Shown piece by piece: positions 41,466 to 50,319 of a stretch of 64,000 bases of DNA. A program made the position numbers and the translations under genes. Where the stretch lies: contig NZ_CP126970.1 of assembly GCF_030252185.1 (NCBI RefSeq), positions 682,001 through 746,000 on the forward strand, read 5' to 3'. Positions within the stretch are counted from its first letter, which is position 1. Each line of letters begins with the position of its first letter. The notes below the pieces were generated by a model that was not told the DNA's origin, searched no databases, and saw nothing but the letters and a program-made list of their open reading frames with translations. The stretch is from Corynebacterium suedekumii. GTDB taxonomy: Bacteria > Actinomycetota > Actinomycetes > Mycobacteriales > Mycobacteriaceae.

Positions 41466-42821
41466 ATGGACGCCGCGAGCCCGCAGCCGACCACCGAACT
41501 CACCCGGAATCAACGCCTCGACCGTCTACCGGTGACCGCTAAGCACCGTCGTCTGCTCGTGGGCTCCGGCATCGGCTGGGCGCTCGACGCCATGGACGTG
41601 GGCCTCATCTCCTTCATCATGGCGGCCCTGACCGTCCACTGGGGGCTGACCCCGACCGAGTCCTCGTGGCTCGGATCCATCGGCTTCGTGGGCATGGCCC
41701 TCGGCGCGACGTTCGGCGGCCTGCTCGCCGACCGCATCGGCCGCCGCCAGGTCTTCGCCCTCACCCTGTTCGTCTACGGGCTGGCCACCGGCGCCTCCGC
41801 GCTCGCCGGCAGCCTCGCCGTCCTCATCGCCCTGCGTTTCATCGTCGGCCTGGGCCTGGGCGCGGAACTGCCCGTCGCGTCCACGCTGGTCTCGGAGTTC
41901 GCCCCGCGTCGTATCCGTGGCCGCATGGTGGTCATCCTCGAGGCGTTCTGGGCCATCGGCTGGATTCTCGCCGCGATGATCGGTGCCTTCGTGGTCACCG
42001 CCTCCGACGACGGCTGGCGTTGGGCCCTGGCCCTGGGCACCATCCCCACCGTCTACGCCCTCGTCGTGCGTCACGGACTCCCGGAGTCCGTCCGATTCCT
42101 CGAGGACAAGGGCCGGCATGAGGAGGCCGAAGAGGTCGTCTCCTCCTTCGAATCGCAGGTCCCGGCCGAGGACCTCGCGCGTATCGACGCCGCCACCACC
42201 GCATCCCCCACCGCAGGCCGCCCCGAGGTCGAGGGCGCCACCTCCATCTGGGACCGCGTCCTGCGCCGCCGCACCGCCGCCCTGTGGGTCGTGTGGTTCT
42301 GCGTCAACCTCTCCTACTACGGCGCGTTCATCTGGATCCCGTCCCTGCTCGTCGCCGACGGGTTCACCCTGGTGAAGTCCTTCACCTTCACGCTCATCAT
42401 CACCCTGGCCCAGCTGCCCGGCTATGCGGTGGCCGCCTGGCTCATCGAGGCCTGGGGGCGGCGCTCCACCCTGGCGACGTTCCTGGCGGGATCAGCGGCC
42501 TCCGCGATGTTCTTCGGCACTGCGGACTCCGAGGCGATGATCATTATCGCGGGCTGCCTGCTGTCCTTCTTCAACCTCGGCGCCTGGGGCGCGCTCTACG
42601 CCATCGGCCCGGAGCTCTACCCCTCGCACATCCGTGGCGCGGGCACCGGTGCGGCGGCCGGTTTCGGTCGGCTCGCGTCCATCGCGGCTCCGCTCATCGT
42701 CCCCCCGTTGCTGGCGTTCGGTGGCTCGATCCTGTTGTTCGGGCTCTTCTCGCTCGCCTTCGCCATCGCGGCGGTGGCCACGCTGACACTCCCCGAGCAG
42801 CGCGGCAAGGTTATCGACTAG
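41466..42821 (+). CDS. MFS transporter, sugar-porter/aromatic-acid type
   Basis: A 451-residue, 12-helix transporter with the sugar-porter-like motifs LADRIGRRQVFAL, RFIVGLGLGAELPVASTLVSEFAPRRIRGRMV and PESVRFL, and in the second half WGRRSTLATFL and GPELYPSHIRGAGTG. The signature WALDAMDVGLISFIMAAL is seen in NiaP- and benzoate-type carriers. The substrate is probably a small carboxylate such as nicotinate; not certain. GAAGGGAAG precedes the ATG. Confidence 0.88.
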   Translation: MDAASPQPTTELTRNQRLDRLPVTAKHRRLLVGSGIGWALDAMDVGLISFIMAALTVHWGLTPTESSWLGSIGFVGMALGATFGGLLADRIGRRQVFALTLFVYGLATGASALAGSLAVLIALRFIVGLGLGAELPVASTLVSEFAPRRIRGRMVVILEAFWAIGWILAAMIGAFVVTASDDGWRWALALGTIPTVYALVVRHGLPESVRFLEDKGRHEEAEEVVSSFESQVPAEDLARIDAATTASPTAGRPEVEGATSIWDRVLRRRTAALWVVWFCVNLSYYGAFIWIPSLLVADGFTLVKSFTFTLIITLAQLPGYAVAAWLIEAWGRRSTLATFLAGSAASAMFFGTADSEAMIIIAGCLLSFFNLGAWGALYAIGPELYPSHIRGAGTGAAAGFGRLASIAAPLIVPPLLAFGGSILLFGLFSLAFAIAAVATLTLPEQRGKVID

Positions 42822-42828
42822 TGGGGCG

Positions 42829-42999
42829 CTAGCTGAAGGAGAACATCCGGGCCAGGCGGTCGCCGAAGGTCGGCTTCGTCTGGACGGCGAAGGCGTCGAG
42901 CTCACGCGGCACGTTGAGGATGGTCGCGCGTTCGGTGCGTTCGACCGAGACGTGGTTGGTGAAAGCTGCGGTCCGGGGGTCGAAGGTACGGCAGGTCAT
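42829..42999 (-). CDS. Small conserved-looking protein (56 aa), function unknown
   Basis: From ATG 42999 the translation starts MTCRTFDPRTAAFTNHVSVE, continues RTERATILNVPRELDAF and ends AVQTKPTFGDRLARMFSFS. A strong ribosome site (AAAGGAG, 6 nt before the ATG) and G/C-ending codons support a real gene. It is basic, soluble and has no signal peptide; the FGDRLARMFSF tail may be amphipathic. A DtxR-like box lies about 110 bp upstream. Confidence 0.75.
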   Translation of the reverse strand: MTCRTFDPRTAAFTNHVSVERTERATILNVPRELDAFAVQTKPTFGDRLARMFSFS

Positions 43000-43377
43000 G
43001 ATTCACTCCTTTTCTGGTCCACGACGGGTGGTCGTTCAATGAAGGTGAGTCTAGGAAGTTTTCGCAGCTCAGGCACCATTGGTAAGCCAGTCCTTAGTAA
43101 CCTGGCCCTTATATAGGTCAGCCTAAAGCGTGGGAATCCGCAGGAAATCAAGGGCGATCGGCGTGACCCTCCTCACTTATTGGCGACTTTCCTGGAGGTG
43201 GGTCACACCTCCGGCCACCCCATTCCGGGGGTGACCCGGCGCCAGGGCAATCCCCTGGCTTGATTAGGGGTCACCGTGCGCCCGTCACTCCGGGTGGTAA
43301 CGTACCCGCGTCGCGGACCACACCCGGTCCGCGTTCGTGCCGCCGATCACAGGCGCGTGGGGGAAGAGGAGACACCG
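43000..43377. other. Intergenic region between the 56-aa gene and an MFS gene
   Basis: 378 bp without a credible gene. It holds the promoter region of the minus-strand small gene with a DtxR-like sequence (43112-43127), then a GC-rich stretch with several G/C repeats (43190-43260) before the MFS ribosome site. Nothing else recognised. Confidence 0.6.
43112..43127. promoter_or_regulatory. Candidate DtxR (iron) box
   Basis: TATAGGTCAGCCTAAA keeps the DtxR core AGGTNAGCCTAA (12 of 19 consensus positions by my alignment). It lies about 113 bp upstream of the minus-strand 56-residue gene, which would then be iron-repressed. Confidence 0.4.
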
Positions 43378-44541
43378 ATGGGACAGCGCAGCTGGATGCG
43401 CGTCGGATTGGCCCTATTCATCATCGCGTTCGGCGCGAACCTCTTCGCCCCGCTGCTGCCCGCCTACCGCGCCGTCGCCGGACTGAGCCAGTCCCACGTC
43501 ACCTTCCTCCTGGCCATTTACGTCGCCGGTCTCGTACCCGCCCTGCTCATCGGTGGGCCGCTGTCCGACGTCCGCGGGCGTAAGGCCCTCATCCGCCCCG
43601 CCCTCGTCCTCTCCGCCGTCGGTTCCCTCATCCTCATCCTCGGCGTCACCGGGTCGGTGCTCGTGCTCGCGGTCGGCCGCTTCGTCGTCGGCGCCGCCAT
43701 CGGGCTGGTGATGGCCGCAGGTGCCGCCTGGCTCCAGGAACTGTCCACCGGACCACCTCATGTCGGCGCCCGCCGTGCCACGGTCTTCCTCTCCGCCGGG
43801 TTCGGGCTCGGCCCCCTGGCCAGCGGGCTCGTCGCGCAGCTTCTGCCGTATCCGGACCTCCTCCCCTATCTGGTCCACCTGGTGCTGCTCGGGCTCATCT
43901 CCCCCTGGTCCTGGAACGCCGCAGGCGGCACGGCCCACCCTGACGCCCAGCGGCGGGCCTGGTTCCCCCGCAGCGTTCTCACACCACGCTTCCTGTGGTC
44001 CGTCGCCGCCTGGGCACCATGGGGCTTCGGCGCGGTGACCACCGCCTTCGCCACTCTGACGGACCTGGTTCTCGACGAGGTGACCTGGCCGGTGGCGTTC
44101 ACCGGGATGATCGCCGCGGTCACCATGCTCACCGGGGTGCTCATCCAGCCGGTGGCCACCCGCTTCGGCAGCGATCTCGTCCCGCCCGCCGTCCTGGGAC
44201 TGGCGCTGGTCATCGCCGGCATGCTCGCCTCCGCCGCCGTCGCCGCCACCCGACTACCGCACCTGGTCATCCCGGCCGCGATCCTGCTGGGCGCCAGTTA
44301 CGGAATCATTATGGTCTCCGGGCTGCGCGAGGTCCGGGCGATCGCACCGCCCGAGGACCTCGGCGCCGCCACAGGCGTGTTCTATTCGCTGACCTACGTG
44401 GGCTTCTTCGCCCCGTTCGTCATGTCGGTCGTCGGCCCCTTCATCGGCTACCAGACCGTCTTCCTCATCGGCGCCGTCGTCGCCGCGGCGTCGATCATCC
44501 CGGTCACCCGCGTCGCTGCCCGGCCGACCGACACCGACTAA
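43378..44541 (+). CDS. MFS transporter
   Basis: A 387-residue, 12-helix permease with the loop motif GGPLSDVRGRKALIRPAL and LPLLPAYR-like start (NLFAPLLPAYRAVAGLSQSHVTFLLAIYVAGL), similar to EmrB/QacA-unrelated efflux MFS proteins. AGAGGAG precedes ATG 43378. The substrate is unknown. Its TAA stop overlaps the convergent dnaB TAG. Confidence 0.86.
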   Translation: MGQRSWMRVGLALFIIAFGANLFAPLLPAYRAVAGLSQSHVTFLLAIYVAGLVPALLIGGPLSDVRGRKALIRPALVLSAVGSLILILGVTGSVLVLAVGRFVVGAAIGLVMAAGAAWLQELSTGPPHVGARRATVFLSAGFGLGPLASGLVAQLLPYPDLLPYLVHLVLLGLISPWSWNAAGGTAHPDAQRRAWFPRSVLTPRFLWSVAAWAPWGFGAVTTAFATLTDLVLDEVTWPVAFTGMIAAVTMLTGVLIQPVATRFGSDLVPPAVLGLALVIAGMLASAAVAATRLPHLVIPAAILLGASYGIIMVSGLREVRAIAPPEDLGAATGVFYSLTYVGFFAPFVMSVVGPFIGYQTVFLIGAVVAAASIIPVTRVAARPTDTD

Positions 44542-46021
44542 CCCCGGGCCAGATCCACGAAGCGGGAGTAATGCAGCTGGTGGGCCACGGTGACGGTGTC
44601 GATGGGCCCGCCACGGTGCTTGGCCAGGATGATGTCGGCCTCGCCCGCGCGCTCGTTCTCCTTGTCCTGGGAGTCCGGGCGGTAGAGCAGCATGACCATG
44701 TCGGCGTCCTGCTCCAGTGAACCGGACTCACGCAGGTCGGCCAGCTGCGGGCGCTTGTCCGTACGCGCCTCGGGTCCACGGTTGAGCTGCGAGATGGCGA
44801 TGAGCGGCACATCGAGTTCCTTGGCCAGCAGCTTGAGCTGTCGGGAGAACTCCGAGACCTCCTGCTGGCGGGACTCGACCTTCTTGCCGGAGCTCATCAG
44901 CTGGAGGTAGTCGAGCACGATGAGCTGCAGGTCGTGCTTCTGCTTGAGTCGCCGGGCCTTGGAGCGGATCTCCATCATGGTGAGGTTCGGTGAGTCGTCG
45001 ATGAACAGCGGCGCCTCGGAGATCTGGCCGACCCGGTTGGCCAGCTTGGTCCACTGTTCGTCGTTCATCCGGCCGGCACGCATGTCGGAGAGCTTGATCT
45101 CCGTCTCGGCGGACATCAGTCGCATGACGATCTCCGACTTGCTCATCTCCAGCGAGAAGATGGCCGAGGCCTTGCCGTGCTTGATCGAGGCTGAGCGCAT
45201 GAAGTCGAGCGCGATGGTCGACTTACCCACACCGGGTCGGGCGGCGACGATGATCATCTGCCCGCCGTGGAGGCCGTTGGTGAGGTTGTCCAGGTCGACG
45301 AAGCCGGTGGGCACGCCCTGGGCGAGGCCGCCGAGGTTGGCGATCTTGTCCAGTTCCTCCATCGTCGGTTCGATCATGTCGGCCAGGACCGCGTAGTCCT
45401 CGGTCTCCGTGCGCTGGGCGATGGCGAAGACCTCCTGCTGCGCGAGGTCGAGGACCGTCTCCACCTCCGCGCCCTCCGTCCCCTCATAGCCGAGCTGGAC
45501 CACGCGGGTACCGGCGTCGACGAGGCGGCGAAGAATGGCCTTCTCCGCGACGATCTCTGCGTAGTAGCGGGCGTTGGCGGCCGTGGGCACCGAGGAGATG
45601 AGGGTGTGCAGGTACGGCGCCCCGCCGACCCGCTCGAGCTCGTTGTGGCGGTCCAGTCGCCCGGCGACGATGACCGGGTCAATGTCCTTGCTCTCGCCGA
45701 ACAGGTCGATCATCGCGGTGTAGATCAGCTGGTGCGCCGGGTGGTAGAAGTCCTCCGGGTCCAGATCACCGATGATCTCCACCACCGTGTTCGGGCTCAG
45801 CAGCATGGCGCCGAGGACGCCCTGCTCCGCCTCCCGATCATGTGGTGGCTGGCGAAACTCGCCGTAGTTCGTCGGGGCGGCCGACTTGTCACGGTAGCGC
45901 CGGGACGGCCCCTCCCCGACTGGGCCTGGGGAACGGGCAGGGCGGAATCGTCCGGCTCCGAGGGTTCCGTCGGCGGAACGTAGTCGTCGTCGAAGCTTGC
46001 TCCGCCAAATCCCGTGGTCAT
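44538..46021 (-). CDS. dnaB: Replicative DNA helicase DnaB, apparent one-base frameshift near the N-terminus
   Basis: Hexameric 5'-3' helicase that opens the replication fork. N-terminal domain: FRQPPHDREAEQGVLGAMLLSP and PAHQLIYTAMIDLF. RecA-fold motor: Walker A AARPGVGKSTIALDF, Walker B LQLIVLDYLQLM, and IAISQLNRGPEARTDKRPQLADLRESGSLEQDADMVMLLYRP. The first ~36 codons (MTTGFGGASFDDDYVPPTEP from ATG 46021, AAGGA upstream) are in another frame. Adding one base to the run at 45914-45917 (CCCC on plus) gives QAQSGEGPSRRYRDKSAAPTNYGEF and a 494-residue protein. An essential gene cannot be broken, so this is probably a consensus error. The upstream gap carries the DnaA-box cluster. Confidence 0.94.
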
Positions 46022-46644
46022 GGGCACTATCCTTCCTTGCCGCCGGCTGGTCGCCGTGCTGTCCGCAGTGTATCCCCGTGAACCCCGGCACGCCCAAGCG
46101 AATCCGGGGTCGGCTGTGGGTAACCACCCCTCCCCGCAGGCGTCCCGGAGCGGTTGTCCACAGCCGGATCACCCCCGGGGATCCGCCGGTTATCCACAAC
46201 CCCTGTGGATTATTCAGGTTAACGGCGGTGAACGTTCCACCGGGACCCGGCCGCCTTGTGGACAACCTGTGGACAAACCAACCTCTTCCCGGCGCCGTCG
46301 GGGCGGAAACCGCAGGTCACGGGGACTGTGACACCTGTGACCAACGAGGTCTCCACAGTGGACAACTGCCCCTACCAGCCTGTTTGACAGACCCCGGAAA
46401 GACCGCTACTTCATTCATGAAGAATGCCGGGACACATCGTGGGGGCGACGCGGGGGTGGCCACCAGGTGAATCATCCCCAGTTCTCCACAGTTGTCCACA
46501 GCCGGAGATCCGGTCGGGTCCACCCGTGGCAGACCAGCGGCCCCGGTCCGGCACCATGGGTGTCGGAGCGGGGCCGCGGGCCTGCTGTTGTCGTTGGGCC
46601 GAGTCATCCCCGGTGAGGGGCTCAGCCGCCGTCTGGCGCGTGAG
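46022..46644. other. dnaB-rplI intergenic region with a cluster of DnaA-box-like sequences
   Basis: 623 bp without a credible gene. Nine 9-mers match TTATCCACA or the actinobacterial form TTGTCCACA with at most one change: 46115-46123 (-), 46154-46162 (+), 46190-46198 (+, exact TTATCCACA), 46204-46212 (-), 46257-46265 (-), 46268-46276 (-), 46357-46365 (-), 46482-46490 (+), 46492-46500 (+). Four are exact TTGTCCACA. Two pairs are spaced one helical turn apart (46257/46268 and 46482/46492). There is no AT-rich unwinding element and no dnaA/dnaN beside it, so it is unlikely to be oriC itself. It could titrate DnaA or let DnaA control dnaB. Confidence 0.8.
46067..46097 (-). promoter_or_regulatory. 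Candidate dnaB promoter
   Basis: On the minus strand TACACT (46072-46067) lies 45 bp before the dnaB ATG, with TTGGGC (46097-46092) upstream at a long 19-bp spacing. The nearest DnaA-box-like sequence is 18 bp further upstream. Confidence 0.4.
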
Positions 46645-47097
46645 TTACGCGGCGACGACCTCAAAGTTGATCTTGCCGGTCACGTCGTCGTGCAGCTTGA
46701 CCTGAACCTGGTAGTTACCGGTCTTCTTGACCAGTCCCTTGGGAAGCTCGATGTTGCGCTTGTCCAGGGTCGGGCCGCCTGCCTTCTTGACGGCGTCGGC
46801 GATGTCGTCTGCCTTCACGGAGCCGAAGAGCTTGCCGCTGTCGGAGGTGCGGACAGCGACGGAGACGCCGGTGAGGCCCTCCAGCTGCTCGCGGACCTCG
46901 CGGGCGTGATCGAGGTCGCGGATGGCGCGAGCCTCCTGGGCACGCTGGATGCCCTCGATCTGCTTCTCGGCACCGCGGGTGGCCACGATGGCCAGTCCGC
47001 GGGGAAGCAGGTAGTTGCGTCCGTAGCCGTTCTTGACCTCGACGATGTCGCCTGCGACTCCGAGGTTCTCAACGGCAGCGGTGAGGATCAGCTTCAT
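46645..47097 (-). CDS. rplI: 50S ribosomal protein L9
   Basis: A 150-residue 23S-binding stalk-base protein. The N-terminal domain MKLILTAAVENLGVAGDIVEVKNGYGRNYLLPRGLA is the L9 signature, followed by the long connecting helix and the C-terminal domain (GKLFGSVKADDIADAV). GAAAGGCAGGGATC precedes ATG 47097. It lies 88 bp after ssb; the usual rpsR copy is absent between ssb and rplI, as often in corynebacteria. Confidence 0.97.
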   Translation of the reverse strand: MKLILTAAVENLGVAGDIVEVKNGYGRNYLLPRGLAIVATRGAEKQIEGIQRAQEARAIRDLDHAREVREQLEGLTGVSVAVRTSDSGKLFGSVKADDIADAVKKAGGPTLDKRNIELPKGLVKKTGNYQVQVKLHDDVTGKINFEVVAA

Positions 47098-47185
47098 GAT
47101 CCCTGCCTTTCGTTGTGGGTCCCACCAATACGCACGCCGATCCGGCGGCGGGGCGGGACAAATGATGTGTGGGAATGCTTGTCGA

Positions 47186-47791
47186 TCAGAACGGAGGCTC
47201 GTCGTCGGCCGCACCACCGAAACCACCGGCCGGCGGGGCGGAACCCCACGGGTCGTTGTTCGGCATCTGGTTGCCCTGGTTGCTCTGGTTCCGCTGGGGC
47301 TGGTTCTGGTTTCCACCGAAACCGCCCTGGTTACCCTGGCCACCGCCGAACCCGCCCTGCGGCTGGCTCTGGGGCTGACCCTGATTCTGGTTCTGGCCGC
47401 CGCCGAAGTTGCCGCCACCCTCACGAGGGTTGCGGTTGACCTGGGCGGACGCGTACTTGAGGGAGGGGCCGACCTCGTCGACCTCGATCTCGTACACGGT
47501 GCGGTTCTCGCCTTCCTTCGTCTGGAAGGAGCGCTGACGAAGGCGGCCGGTCACGATGATGCGCATGCCCTTGGAGATCGTCTCGGCGACGTTCTCCGCG
47601 GCCTGGCGCCACACGTTGCAGGTGAGGAACAGGGCTTCGCCGTCCTCCCACTGGTTCGTCTGGGAGTTGAACTTGCGGGGGGTGGAGGCGATACGGAAGT
47701 TGGCCACCGCCGCACCCGAGGGGGTGAAGCGGAGCTCCGGGTCGTTGACGGCGTTGCCGACGACCGTGATGTTCGTGTCTCCCTGTGCCAT
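47186..47791 (-). CDS. ssb: Single-stranded DNA-binding protein
   Basis: A 201-residue SSB. The OB fold spans about residues 1-110 ([32 protein letters not shown] ... [40 protein letters not shown]). A Gly/Gln/Asn-rich linker of about 75 residues with repeated GGFGG and NQ units follows. The acidic tip DDEPPF binds replication and repair partners. Part of the rpsF-ssb-rplI operon. Confidence 0.97.
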   Translation of the reverse strand: MAQGDTNITVVGNAVNDPELRFTPSGAAVANFRIASTPRKFNSQTNQWEDGEALFLTCNVWRQAAENVAETISKGMRIIVTGRLRQRSFQTKEGENRTVYEIEVDEVGPSLKYASAQVNRNPREGGGNFGGGQNQNQGQPQSQPQGGFGGGQGNQGGFGGNQNQPQRNQSNQGNQMPNNDPWGSAPPAGGFGGAADDEPPF

Positions 47792-47885
47792 GTGTTACTG
47801 CCTTCCTGCTGCGCGGTGGTCGTGTCCGTTGGTGACGTGCCTGTCGGGGCGACGGGCGTGGTGCTCGTCTCCCCAGTATCCGCTC

Positions 47886-48173
47886 TTAGGCGTCGTTGCG
47901 CAGCACCTTGGTGCGCATGACGTCGTCGTTCAGGTTGAGAACGCGGTCGAGTTCGAGCACGGTTGCGGACTCGCACTCGAGGTCGACGACGGCGTAGACG
48001 CCCTCTTCCTTCTTGTTGATCGGGTAGGCAAGACGACGCTTGCCCCACACATCAACCTTGGCTACCTTGCCGTTGTCCTTGCGGACGATCTCGAGGAACT
48101 TGTCCAGGGACGGGGCAACGGTGCGCTCATCCTGGCTAGGATCCAGAATGATCATGATTTCGTAGTGACGCAC
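47886..48173 (-). CDS. rpsF: 30S ribosomal protein S6
   Basis: A 95-residue S6 with the fold-spanning sequence [56 protein letters not shown] and [22 protein letters not shown] 48173 is chosen because AGGAGG lies 10-11 nt upstream; an ATG 9 nt earlier sits too close to that site. First gene of the rpsF-ssb-rplI group. Confidence 0.96.
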   Translation of the reverse strand: MRHYEIMIILDPSQDERTVAPSLDKFLEIVRKDNGKVAKVDVWGKRRLAYPINKKEEGVYAVVDLECESATVLELDRVLNLNDDVMRTKVLRNDA

Positions 48174-48309
48174 GGACCTCATCACCTCCTGTGGTCTTGG
48201 TTTTGAATCGGCCACGCCCCTTGTGGGCATGGCAGGAGGGTCTGTTGCGTCAAGCAACCCCACCACCGTACCCCAGTGACGGGGTGGGCCGAAATCCACC
48301 GGGCCGGAC

Positions 48310-48639
48310 CTAATCGGCGACCCGGGTCACCACCCCGTCGGACTGCATCCTGACCTCCACACCGTCGTGCTCGAGGTCCCAGTACCCCTCCTCGTCCCAC
48401 TCCTTGTCACCGCCACCGGCGCAGGTCTCGGCGACGACGGCCGCGACCTCTTCGGCGGAGACACCTTCATCGTCGAGCTGCTCCTGGGCGTCCTCGGTGT
48501 AGCTGGCGACCTGGCAGGGCTGCTCGGGCCCGGCGTTGTCGTCCGAGCCGGAACAGGCGGTGAGCAGGAGGGCCCCGGCACCGGTGAGGGCGATGGCGGT
48601 GAGGCGGAGCGGGCGGTGGGTGATCGTCGTGGTGGTCAT
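48310..48639 (-). CDS. Small lipoprotein of unknown function
   Basis: A 109-residue exported lipoprotein: signal peptide [19 protein letters not shown] with lipobox LTAC, then an acidic domain with a second Cys pair ([37 protein letters not shown]) that probably forms a disulfide, and a short beta-rich end ([18 protein letters not shown]). No characterised homologue recognised. It sits just upstream of rpsF in the same direction. Confidence 0.75.
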   Translation of the reverse strand: MTTTTITHRPLRLTAIALTGAGALLLTACSGSDDNAGPEQPCQVASYTEDAQEQLDDEGVSAEEVAAVVAETCAGGGDKEWDEEGYWDLEHDGVEVRMQSDGVVTRVAD

Positions 48640-48656
48640 GCCCGCCAGTGTAGAGA

Positions 48657-48845
48657 TTATCCCGGCGATGTGGCGTAGAACACAGCCAGGAAGACCGGGA
48701 TGAGGGTCAGCGTCACGAAGGCGACGATCCCCAGGGCGACGGGGACGTACGTCGGTTTCTTGTACATGTAGGCGGCGAAGGCGCTGGCCACGCAGACCGC
48801 GCCGATGGCGATGGAGATGATGCCGATGATCGTCGCGGTGTTCAT
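48657..48845 (-). CDS. Small two-helix membrane protein
   Basis: 62 residues, nearly all membrane: ATIIGIISIAIGAVCVASAFAAYMY, a short basic loop (KKPTYVP), then VALGIVAFVTLTLIPVFLAVFYA. Its ATG overlaps the stop of the GT87-type gene as ATGA, so it is translationally coupled to that gene. Function unknown; possibly an accessory subunit of the mannosyltransferase. Confidence 0.75.
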   Translation of the reverse strand: MNTATIIGIISIAIGAVCVASAFAAYMYKKPTYVPVALGIVAFVTLTLIPVFLAVFYATSPG

Positions 48846-50305
48846 GCCCTCATCCTCCCATCATCCGCGGCCGAGAGGGCCAGCGGGTCGCGCCCGTGGT
48901 GGGCGTCGGCGACCGGGTCGGCCTCCCGGCCGAGCATCTGCCGGATCACCAGGACCACCATGACGGTGAGGAGGAGCAGGCGGGTGAGCAGGGCGGCGTC
49001 GAGAAGCTCGTGGGGGATGCCCTTGTTCTCGGCGCCCAGCATGTACCACATGAGCAGGGGCCACACGGCGGCGTCGAGAAGCATCCAGGTGAGCAGGAGC
49101 CGCCAGCGGGGGAGGGCGAGCACCGCCGGGACGAGCAGCCACAGCGAGTACTGCGGGGACCACACCTTGTTCACCACGAGGAAGGCCACGAGGATGAGGA
49201 AGACCAGCTCGGCGACGCGGGGGCGGCGGGTGACGCGGACACCCAGGACGAAGATCGCCAGGCACAGGACCGCGAACAGCGCGAAGGTGACGGCGTTGAG
49301 GATGACGGGTACACCGTCGCCGTCGAAGCCCGACCAGCCGGTGCCACGGGCGAGCATCGCGTAGATGGTGGTCCATTCCCAGCTGCGTTCCCGGTTGAGG
49401 CGCAGGAACTCACCCCAGGCGGCGGGGTACGCGAGCATGACCGGCAGGTTGACGGCCAGCCAGGTGGCCACCGTGGTGGCGAGCATGAGCAGGAACGGCC
49501 GCCACCGGGAGCTGCGGACGGCGAGGATGAGGTAGGCACCGAGAATGAACAGCGGCCACAGTTTGACGGCGGTGCCGATCCCGATGAGCACACCGGCCCA
49601 GCCGGGACGGCCGTGGCGCACCGCGGAGAGGGCGGCGGCCGTGGCGGCGATGGACGGGATGTCCCAGTTGGTGAAGGCGTGCACGATGACCAGCGGGGAC
49701 GCGGCGACGAGGACGACGTCCCACACCCGGTTGCCGGCCAGGTCCACGACGAGCCGGATGGTGAGCACCCACAGCGCCGACATGACCAGCGCGGTGACCG
49801 CGAAGTACCAGGCGGCGGGCGCGACGGGGAGGGGCAGGACGTCAACCAGCGGGTAGGTGAGGCGGGAGACCCACGCCATGGCGCCCTGGAACAACCCGGC
49901 GAGGACGGGGTACTCCATGTACCGGGTGAGATCACCCTCCGTCCAGGACCAGGCGTAGGGGAATCCGCCCTGGCTGAGGCCGCGGCCGTCGAAGAGCGGG
50001 GCGATGTCGTTGTAACAGGCGGAGGTGTACTGGCGGTTGCCCGACCAGTCGAGGCTGACCGTGCCGTCCTCGGCGACCGCCGCACCGAGGCAGTTCGCCT
50101 TGGACAGGTAGCCGAAGGACAGGAAGATCAGGGCGGTGAATATGAGGGTGCGCAGTGGCGTCCACCACCGCTGGCGGCCGACGGCGGCGAAGTACCCCAC
50201 AGGGCCGCCGAGGAATCCGAGAAACCCGCGGGCCACCGGCTCGGTGTGGGCCGGGGACACGCGGGATCTGCGCACGCGCGAGGGCGTGGGCACCGGGGTG
50301 CTCAT
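48842..50305 (-). CDS. GT87-family (DUF2029) polyprenyl-phosphomannose-dependent mannosyltransferase-like protein
   Basis: A 487-residue membrane protein with about 11 hydrophobic helices. Conserved GT-C features include the acidic residues in ACYNDIAPLFDGRGL and RYMEYPVLAGLFQ in the first periplasmic loop, plus NWDIPSIAATAAALSAVRHGRPGWAGVLIGIGTAVKLWPLFIL and VNKVWSPQYSLWLLVP. It corresponds in position to M. tuberculosis Rv0051 (next to ponA1 and rpsF). It probably elongates a mannose-containing envelope glycolipid; the acceptor is unknown. Confidence 0.83.
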   Translation of the reverse strand: MSTPVPTPSRVRRSRVSPAHTEPVARGFLGFLGGPVGYFAAVGRQRWWTPLRTLIFTALIFLSFGYLSKANCLGAAVAEDGTVSLDWSGNRQYTSACYNDIAPLFDGRGLSQGGFPYAWSWTEGDLTRYMEYPVLAGLFQGAMAWVSRLTYPLVDVLPLPVAPAAWYFAVTALVMSALWVLTIRLVVDLAGNRVWDVVLVAASPLVIVHAFTNWDIPSIAATAAALSAVRHGRPGWAGVLIGIGTAVKLWPLFILGAYLILAVRSSRWRPFLLMLATTVATWLAVNLPVMLAYPAAWGEFLRLNRERSWEWTTIYAMLARGTGWSGFDGDGVPVILNAVTFALFAVLCLAIFVLGVRVTRRPRVAELVFLILVAFLVVNKVWSPQYSLWLLVPAVLALPRWRLLLTWMLLDAAVWPLLMWYMLGAENKGIPHELLDAALLTRLLLLTVMVVLVIRQMLGREADPVADAHHGRDPLALSAADDGRMRA

Positions 50306-50319
50306 CAGGCGACGCGGCG

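Noticed and set aside
43190..43260. A riboswitch upstream of the MFS gene at 43378
   Set aside because: Only GC-rich imperfect repeats are seen; no known riboswitch consensus could be matched by eye.
46022..46644. The DnaA-box cluster as the chromosomal origin of replication
   Set aside because: No dnaA, dnaN or rpmH beside it and no AT-rich unwinding tract; a secondary DnaA-binding locus fits better.
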